Assembly (NCBI GenBank): GCA_900321365.1
Contig: ONVT01000012.1
Coordinates: 1-8,359, forward strand
Direction of reading: 5' to 3'
Length of the DNA stretch: 8,359 bases
Origin: an uncultured Eubacteriales bacterium
GTDB lineage: Bacteria > Bacillota_A > Clostridia > Lachnospirales > Lachnospiraceae
The position numbers and the translations under genes were made by a program. The notes below the pieces were generated by a model. The model was not told where the DNA came from. It saw only the letters and a program-made list of their open reading frames with translations, and searched no databases. This document shows positions 1-4,072 of the stretch, piece after piece (position 1 is the first letter of the stretch; each line of letters begins with the position of its first letter).

Positions 1-16
1 CCCCGCCTGCGCCGGC

Positions 17-529
17 CTACAGCCGCATCATTCTCTCCAGAAGTATCACATCCAGAATCCGGGGGACATTTTCGGCAGCAAACGCGGCGGTCTCTTCACG
101 AATCTGAGCAATGATCCGGACGACCTCATCCTCATTTCTCCAGAGAGTGTTGACCCACTGGCAGATCTGTTCGCAGTCACAAGGCTTGTTCTGAAAACGT
201 GCCTTTCTATAGTCTTCGACGACCGGCAGGTTACTGATCATGCTGAGCCTTTCAAAATAATCCTCCCGCATCCGGTCTTCGACCTTTTTCCAATTGATCC
301 GCTCCTGGTCATCTTTGGACAGTTGTGTCCGGGCAAGTTTCTTCAGGGTGTCGGTCATATGGCGGAGCACGGTAATCAGGTTTCCCTTCATGGCACCGGA
401 GTATGCCGAAATGGACTGCATTGTCGCCAGTGCTGCTGCCTTTCGCAGATTGGCTTCGAATCGTTCGATTGCCGGAGCAGTTAATTCTTCACAAAGATGT
501 GTGTACCTCTTCCAGTCGATTCCTTCCAT
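17..529 (-). CDS. Hypothetical small helical protein, 170 aa
   Basis: I do not recognise this family. The frame stays open upstream to 643, but I place the start at the ATG at 527-529. AAAGGA lies 11 nt before it, and a good promoter (573-601) sits inside the longer frame, so the extra N-terminal residues would not be transcribed. The product is 170 aa, charged and apparently mostly alpha-helical, with no signal peptide or membrane segment, so it is probably cytoplasmic. It carries a cysteine cluster, C-x-C-x3-C (residues 117, 119 and 123), next to a Trp-rich stretch (QWVNTLW); metal binding is possible but unproven. The reading ends at a TAG at 17-19, so the gene is complete. It sits downstream of the tRNA-Gln terminator and so is probably a single-gene unit. 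The coding call is supported by promoter, RBS and balanced amino-acid composition; the function is unknown. Confidence 0.72.
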   Translation of the reverse strand: MEGIDWKRYTHLCEELTAPAIERFEANLRKAAALATMQSISAYSGAMKGNLITVLRHMTDTLKKLARTQLSKDDQERINWKKVEDRMREDYFERLSMISNLPVVEDYRKARFQNKPCDCEQICQWVNTLWRNEDEVVRIIAQIREETAAFAAENVPRILDVILLERMMRL

Positions 530-572
530 TGTGTTCTGCGTCCTTTCAGATCCATGGTTTCTGTCAGGTGGT

Positions 573-601
573 ATTATAACGCATTCTGCCTGAAACGTCA
601 C
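573..601 (-). promoter_or_regulatory. Promoter of the hypothetical gene at 17-529
   Basis: On the minus strand the -10 is TATAAT (573-578, perfect) and the -35 is GTGACG (596-601, 4 of 6 matches to TTGACA), with a 17-nt spacer. Transcription would begin near 566, giving a leader of roughly 37 nt before the ATG at 529. This is the main reason for choosing the shorter start. Confidence 0.6.
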
Positions 602-614
602 TCGCGCAAATAGC

Positions 615-642
615 CACAGCTGCACACAGCCGCACAGCCGCA
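615..642. repeat. Short tandem repeat of CACAGCYGCA
   Basis: Two 10-nt units, CACAGCTGCA (615-624) and CACAGCCGCA (625-634), are followed by an 8-nt partial unit (635-642). The string CACAGCCGCAA at 633-643 occurs again at 698-708, inside the tRNA terminator. The stretch lies between the hypothetical gene's promoter and that terminator. No function is apparent. Confidence 0.5.
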
Positions 643-689
643 ACCGGCTTTGATCCTTTGAAGGTACATGGTCTCGATCCCCGAAACTG

Positions 690-719
690 AAAAAACCACA
701 GCCGCAATTGACTGTGGTT
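690..719 (-). terminator. Rho-independent terminator of tRNA-Gln
   Basis: Read on the minus strand, AACCACAG (712-719) pairs perfectly with CTGTGGTT (694-701) around a 10-nt loop. A run of T continues to 690. It begins 9 nt after the tRNA 3' end, so it terminates the tRNA transcript and insulates the hypothetical gene downstream. Confidence 0.85.
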
Positions 720-727
720 CTCAGGAG

Positions 728-799
728 CAGGGGTACAAGGATTCGAACCTTGAAATGACGGAGTCAGAGTCCGCTGCCTTACCGTTTGGCTATACCCCT
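728..799 (-). tRNA. tRNA-Gln (anticodon CTG)
   Basis: Read on the minus strand, the full cloverleaf is present. The acceptor stem is AGGGGTA/TACCCCT (7 bp), the D arm is GCC...GGC with a GG in the loop, and the anticodon stem GCGGA/TCCGT closes a 7-nt loop, CTCTGAC, whose middle bases are CTG, reading CAG (Gln). The variable region is CATTT, and the T arm is CAAGG-TTCGAAT-CCTTG. The discriminator base is G. The bases after it are CTCC, so the 3' CCA is not encoded and must be added by the nucleotidyltransferase. The sequence closely resembles bacterial tRNA-Gln. It is a single-gene unit with its own promoter (867-895) and terminator (690-719), transcribed away from pncB. Confidence 0.96.
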
Positions 800-866
800 T
801 TATTTACTTCCTCGAACATTCACTTTCGTTCGGGCTTTCGCCCTCGCATTGCCCGAGACGAGAGTC

Positions 867-895
867 ATTATAACCGCTTCGCGGCATCATTGCAA
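867..895 (-). promoter_or_regulatory. Promoter of tRNA-Gln
   Basis: On the minus strand the -10 is a perfect TATAAT (867-872), the -35 is TTGCAA (890-895, 4 of 6) and the spacer is 17 nt. The predicted start near 860 leaves a leader of about 60 nt before the mature tRNA 5' end at 799, to be removed by RNase P. The leader can fold through TCGGGC (830-835) and GCCCGA (851-856). The promoter is back to back with that of pncB. Confidence 0.7.
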
Positions 896-942
896 GTATA
901 TTTTTTTCATGTGAGATTTTTCATGCTTTCTCATGATGAATG

Positions 943-972
943 TTTACACCAGACAAAAAAAACGCTTATAAT
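943..972 (+). promoter_or_regulatory. Promoter of pncB
   Basis: The -35 is TTTACA (943-948, 5 of 6), the spacer is 18 nt and the -10 is a perfect TATAAT (967-972). The start would fall near 979, only a couple of bases before the AGGAGG, so the mRNA leader is very short and leaves no room for a riboswitch. A weak TGT-N9-ACA symmetry overlaps the -35 (941-955), where a repressor could bind. I cannot assign it to the NAD regulator NiaR from sequence alone. Confidence 0.72.
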
Positions 973-995
973 GCAGACAAAGGAGGCGTATGTCC

Positions 996-2462
996 ATGAG
1001 CACAATGAAACTTACACTTCTCACAGATTTTTATGAGCTGACGATGATGCAGGGGTATTTCAAGACGGGGCGGAATCCGAAGGTCGTATTTGACGCATTT
1101 TACAGAAGCAACCCGGACGGCGGCGGATACGCGATCTGCGCAGGGCTCGAGCAGGTGATCGACTACGTGAAGAATCTCACGTTTGATAAAGATGACATCG
1201 ATTATCTCAGAACCACAGGGACATTTGACGAGGACTTCCTTGATTATCTGCTGCATTTCCGGTTCACCGGCGACCTCTGGGCAATCCCGGAGGGAACCGT
1301 GGTCTTCCCGAAGGAGCCGCTCATCAAGGTGATCGCGCCCATCATGGAGGCGCAGCTGGTGGAGACTGCTCTTTTGAATATTGTAAATCACCAGTCTCTG
1401 ATTGCCACGAAGGCGGCGCGGGTCTGCTACGCCGCGCAGGGCGGGGCGGTCATGGAGTTCGGGCTTCGCCGCGCGCAGGGGCCGGACGCGGGCACCTACG
1501 GCGCGAGGGCGGCAATGATCGGCGGCTGTATGGGCACGTCAAATGTGCTGACCGGCCAGCTTTTCGATGTTCCGGTCCTCGGCACGCACGCCCACAGCTG
1601 GATCATGAGCTTCCCGAGCGAGTATGAAGCATTTTGCACGTATGCAAGGCTGTACCCGGACAATTGCACTCTGCTGGTCGATACTTATGATACGCTGCGC
1701 TCCGGCGTTCCGAATGCCATCCGGACATTCCGGACAATGCAGGAGGAGGGCATCGTACTCAAAAAATATGGAATCCGGCTGGATTCCGGCGACCTGGCCT
1801 ATATGTCGAAGAAGGCGCGTGCCATGCTGGACGAGGCGGGGTTCCCGAACGCGACGATCACGGCCAGTTCGGACCTGGACGAGTACCTGATCCAGTCGTT
1901 GATGGCGCAGAGGGCGGCGATCAACGCGTGGGGGGTCGGGACAAACCTGATCACATCGAAGGACACGCCTGCATTTGGCGGGGTTTACAAGCTTGCGGCG
2001 ATTGAGGACGAGAACGGGAAGCTGATTCCGAAGATCAAGCTTTCGGACAATACCGAGAAGATAACCAATCCGGGCAGCAAGAAGATCTACCGGATTTATG
2101 ACAGGCAGTTCCACAAGATCCGCGCGGATCTGATCTGCCTGGACGACGAGGAGTACGACGCCAGCCAGGACCTGATTCTGTTTGATCCGCGGGAGACGTG
2201 GAAAAAGACGAAGCTTAAGGGCGGCTCTTATGAGATGCGCGAGCTTCTGAAGCCGATCTTCCTGAATGGTGAATGTGTCTATGAATCGCCTTCGGTTATG
2301 GAAATCCGTGATGTGTGTACGAGCGAGAAGGAGTCCCTGTGGGATGAGACGAAGCGGTTTGTGAATCCGCATGAGATGTATGTGGATCTGTCGGAGCGGC
2401 TGTTCCGGATCCGCGCCAAGCTTCTCGAGGAGATGAGCATGCAGCAGCTGGCGCAGGGGTGA
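996..2462 (+). CDS. pncB: Nicotinate phosphoribosyltransferase
   Basis: The enzyme joins nicotinate to PRPP with ATP hydrolysis, forming nicotinate mononucleotide, the entry step of the Preiss-Handler NAD salvage route in the cytoplasm. The product is 488 aa, normal for the Firmicute-type family. Visible signatures are TDFYELTM near the N-terminus, GTHAHSW (residues 196-202) with the His that is phosphorylated in the family, RLDSGD (about 261-266), SSDLDE (about 291-296) and the phosphate-binding GVGTNL (about 313-318). Three in-frame ATGs lie at 990, 996 and 1005. AGGAGG at 981-986 is 3, 9 and 18 nt from them, so 996 is best spaced, though 990 would add only two residues. The gene stands alone, with its own promoter and a 3' stem at 2610-2639. 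No motif appears damaged. Confidence 0.95.
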   Translation: MSTMKLTLLTDFYELTMMQGYFKTGRNPKVVFDAFYRSNPDGGGYAICAGLEQVIDYVKNLTFDKDDIDYLRTTGTFDEDFLDYLLHFRFTGDLWAIPEGTVVFPKEPLIKVIAPIMEAQLVETALLNIVNHQSLIATKAARVCYAAQGGAVMEFGLRRAQGPDAGTYGARAAMIGGCMGTSNVLTGQLFDVPVLGTHAHSWIMSFPSEYEAFCTYARLYPDNCTLLVDTYDTLRSGVPNAIRTFRTMQEEGIVLKKYGIRLDSGDLAYMSKKARAMLDEAGFPNATITASSDLDEYLIQSLMAQRAAINAWGVGTNLITSKDTPAFGGVYKLAAIEDENGKLIPKIKLSDNTEKITNPGSKKIYRIYDRQFHKIRADLICLDDEEYDASQDLILFDPRETWKKTKLKGGSYEMRELLKPIFLNGECVYESPSVMEIRDVCTSEKESLWDETKRFVNPHEMYVDLSERLFRIRAKLLEEMSMQQLAQG

Positions 2463-2514
2463 GAGGGAGAGACGTAAACTGAGATCTGGCGCAGACTATT
2501 GAAGAGGCGCGGCA

Positions 2515-2563
2515 AGGTTTGCGCCTTCTGGAAGTTCACGCCGCAAACCAAGGCGCAAAACCT
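2515..2563 (+). repeat. Inverted repeat in the pncB 3' region
   Basis: AGGTTTGCGCCTT (2515-2527) is complementary to AAGGCGCAAAACCT (2550-2563) apart from one extra A. The left arm can instead pair through GGTTTGC (2516-2522) with GCAAACC (2543-2549). The two folds exclude each other. The stretch between the pncB stop and the terminator stem is otherwise featureless. There is no T-run after it, so it is not itself a terminator. Confidence 0.55.
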
Positions 2564-2609
2564 GAAGGAACTGACAGCTTCGTAGGCCGCGGAAGTTTTC
2601 ATAAGCCAC

Positions 2610-2650
2610 GGCACCCCGCAGCTGACGCTGCGGGGTGCCTCTCATCTTTC
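2610..2650 (+). terminator. Terminator stem between pncB and ilvE
   Basis: A perfect 13-bp stem, GGCACCCCGCAGC (2610-2622) with GCTGCGGGGTGCC (2627-2639), closes a TGAC tetraloop. The following bases, TCTCATCTTTCC, are only moderately T-rich. It lies between the convergent pncB and ilvE genes. In the minus direction the bases after the stem (GTGGCTTATG) are not T-rich, so it suits pncB best, although such a strong stem may slow both polymerases. Confidence 0.75.
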
Positions 2651-2727
2651 CATTTTGTCAGGGAACTCCCAAAAAACCTCCAAAACGTTTCCAGAACCTT
2701 CCGGCGACTCAAGCTGCTGCGTCTTTC

Positions 2728-3762
2728 TCATTCAATCTCGCAGATCCATCCTTCCGGAGCCTCAAGGCGGCCCATCTGGATGCCGGTCAGCGTGTCGTAA
2801 AGCTTCTTCAGAACCGGCCCCATGTCGTCCATGCCACTCGGCAGGTCGTAGTTGGTGCCGTGATCATGAATCCTGCCCACCGGCGAAATAACCGCCGCTG
2901 TCCCACAAAGCCCGCATTCCGCGAACTCACCCCTGCGGACCTCGTCAAACAGGACCTCGCGCTCCTCCACCTGCATGCCAAGAATCTCCCTGGCGATGTA
3001 AACCAGGCTTCTGCGCGTGATGGACGGCAGGATGCTTCCACTCTTCGGAACGACCAGCGTTCCGTCCTTCCTGACAAGGAGGACATTTGCGCCGCCTGTC
3101 TCCTCGATTTTCGTGCGCGTCGCCGGATCCAGGTAAAGATTCTCGTCGAAACCCTTCCTGTGGGCGTCCATGATCGGATACAGGCTCATCGCATAGTTCA
3201 GGCCTGCTTTGATGTGTCCCGTGCCGTGCGGCGCGGCGCGGTCAAAATCAGAGATCCGGATCGTGATCGGCTTCACGCCGCCCTTGAAATAAGGTCCGAC
3301 CGGCGTCGTAAAGATCCTGAACTGGTACTCATCCGCGGGCTTCACGCCGATGACGGGGTTGCTTCCGAACATAAAGGGGCGGATATAGAGCGTGGCACCG
3401 CTGCCATAAGGCGCGACCCATGCCGCGTTCGCCTTCACAACCTTCCGGATCGCCTCGACCCACTGATCCACCGGATAGACCGGCATCTCCAGCCGCTCAC
3501 AGGAATCCTTCATGCGCTGCGCATTCAGGTCCGGGCGGAATGTCACGATGCGGCCGTCCTCGGTCGTATAAGCCTTCAGCCCCTCGAAGCAGGACTGGGA
3601 ATACTGAAGCACGCCCGCGCACTCGCTGATCACAACCTGATCATCACCGGTCAGCGCTCCCTCGTCCCAGCTGCCGTCCTTGTAGCTGGCAACAAACCGG
3701 TAGTCCGTCTTCATATAACCAAAGCCCAGCGACGACCAGTCAATCTGTTTCTTCTCTCCCAT
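2728..3762 (-). CDS. ilvE: Branched-chain amino-acid aminotransferase
   Basis: This is a fold-type IV, PLP-dependent transaminase that interconverts leucine, isoleucine and valine with their 2-oxo acids using glutamate/2-oxoglutarate, the last step of branched-chain synthesis. The 344-aa length is typical of the long bacterial/eukaryotic-like BCAT class. Seen: QSCFEGLKAY (56-65), a conserved substrate-site segment; FRP (75-77); GHIKAGLNY (182-190), with K185 the expected Schiff-base lysine; EETGGANV (220-227), with the Glu that contacts the PLP ring nitrogen; LPSITRRS (245-252); and CGLCGTAAVISPVG (283-296). The last contains a C-x2-C pair; its redox role here is unknown. AGGA lies 7 nt before the ATG. 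The gene is monocistronic, divergent from the exported protein gene and convergent with pncB. I see no T-box or leader-peptide attenuator upstream. Confidence 0.95.
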   Translation of the reverse strand: MGEKKQIDWSSLGFGYMKTDYRFVASYKDGSWDEGALTGDDQVVISECAGVLQYSQSCFEGLKAYTTEDGRIVTFRPDLNAQRMKDSCERLEMPVYPVDQWVEAIRKVVKANAAWVAPYGSGATLYIRPFMFGSNPVIGVKPADEYQFRIFTTPVGPYFKGGVKPITIRISDFDRAAPHGTGHIKAGLNYAMSLYPIMDAHRKGFDENLYLDPATRTKIEETGGANVLLVRKDGTLVVPKSGSILPSITRRSLVYIAREILGMQVEEREVLFDEVRRGEFAECGLCGTAAVISPVGRIHDHGTNYDLPSGMDDMGPVLKKLYDTLTGIQMGRLEAPEGWICEIE

Positions 3763-3789
3763 AATCTGTTCCTGCCTTTCCCAATCTTT

Positions 3790-3829
3790 CCTGTAAAATG
3801 ACCTCGTAAAGAGTTTACCACTTTACAGG
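3790..3829. promoter_or_regulatory. Nested inverted repeats upstream of ilvE, possible operator
   Basis: The outer arms CCTGTAAA (3790-3797) and TTTACAGG (3822-3829) are perfectly complementary. Inside them GTAAA (3806-3810) and TTTAC (3814-3818) form a second perfect pair. GTAAAG (3806-3811) can also pair with CTTTAC (3821-3826). The array covers the candidate ilvE -10 and the start region, a usual place for a repressor operator or a 5' hairpin. No known regulator motif is recognised. Confidence 0.45.
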
Positions 3830-3840
3830 GCACATCACAA
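3812..3840 (-). promoter_or_regulatory. Candidate promoter of ilvE
   Basis: On the minus strand the -35 is TTGTGA (3835-3840, 4 of 6), the spacer is 17 nt and the -10 is TAAACT (3812-3817, 4 of 6). It is weak but correctly placed about 50 nt before the start codon. It overlaps the inverted repeats at 3790-3829. Confidence 0.4.
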
Positions 3841-3850
3841 CCGATTGTAA

Positions 3851-3879
3851 TTGCGTTTCCGGGCGCTTTGCCTTATAGT
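3851..3879 (+). promoter_or_regulatory. Candidate promoter of the exported M28-like gene
   Basis: The -10 is TATAGT (3874-3879, 5 of 6), with a 17-nt spacer to TTGCGT (3851-3856, 3 of 6). A start near 3886 would give a leader of about 187 nt. A perfect TTGACA at 3926-3931 has no good -10 at 16-18 nt, so I prefer this upstream site with modest confidence. Confidence 0.4.
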
Positions 3880-3899
3880 AAAGATGTATAAGCAAATCC

Positions 3900-3968
3900 A
3901 TGCACCTGCTCGGTGCATCTGTCAATTGACATTTGAGAGGATTCCTGAAAAACATAACCCTTCAGGAA
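3900..3968 (+). other. Structured 5' leader of the M28-like gene
   Basis: Three successive symmetric elements occur. The first is a 7-bp hairpin, ATGCACC/GGTGCAT (3900-3906 with 3912-3918, 5-nt loop). The second is the perfect palindrome GTCAATTGAC (3921-3930). The third is an 8-bp hairpin, TTCCTGAA/TTCAGGAA (3942-3949 with 3961-3968, 11-nt loop). None is followed by a T-run, so they are not terminators. No known riboswitch core is recognised. From 3969 to the RBS (GGGGGGA, 4056-4062) the leader is A-rich and shows little else. Confidence 0.5.
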
Positions 3969-4072
3969 GCAGACATACGCTCAAACAGGGAAAAACAGAC
4001 ACAAAAAAAGACCTGGACCAGGAAAACCGGTAATACTCACAGAGATAACAATTTCGGGGGGATTCAGTCGCG

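Noticed and set aside
530..643. N-terminal extension of the hypothetical protein (start at 643)
   Set aside because: The promoter with a perfect TATAAT lies inside the extension, and the ATG at 529 has the ribosome site. The extra residues have no coding character.
941..955. NiaR-type NAD repressor site overlapping the pncB -35
   Set aside because: There is only a loose TGT-N9-ACA symmetry, too little to assign a regulator. A motif scan against a curated NiaR profile would decide.
668..1036. 122-residue plus-strand frame across the tRNA
   Set aside because: It runs antisense through a well-formed tRNA-Gln gene and its terminator and overlaps the pncB start.
2635..3801. 388-residue open frame on the plus strand opposite ilvE
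   Set aside because: It is fully antisense to a clear aminotransferase gene, Arg/His-rich, has no family motif, and runs through the ilvE upstream palindromes. It is a shadow caused by GC-rich codon third positions.
3763..3850. T-box or leader-peptide attenuator upstream of ilvE
   Set aside because: No T-box core such as GGGTGGTACCGCG, no short Leu/Ile/Val-rich leader frame and no T-run terminator before the RBS were found.
3926..3931. Perfect TTGACA as -35 of the exported protein gene
   Set aside because: No acceptable -10 lies 16-18 nt downstream (the bases there read AAAACA), and it is part of a palindrome.
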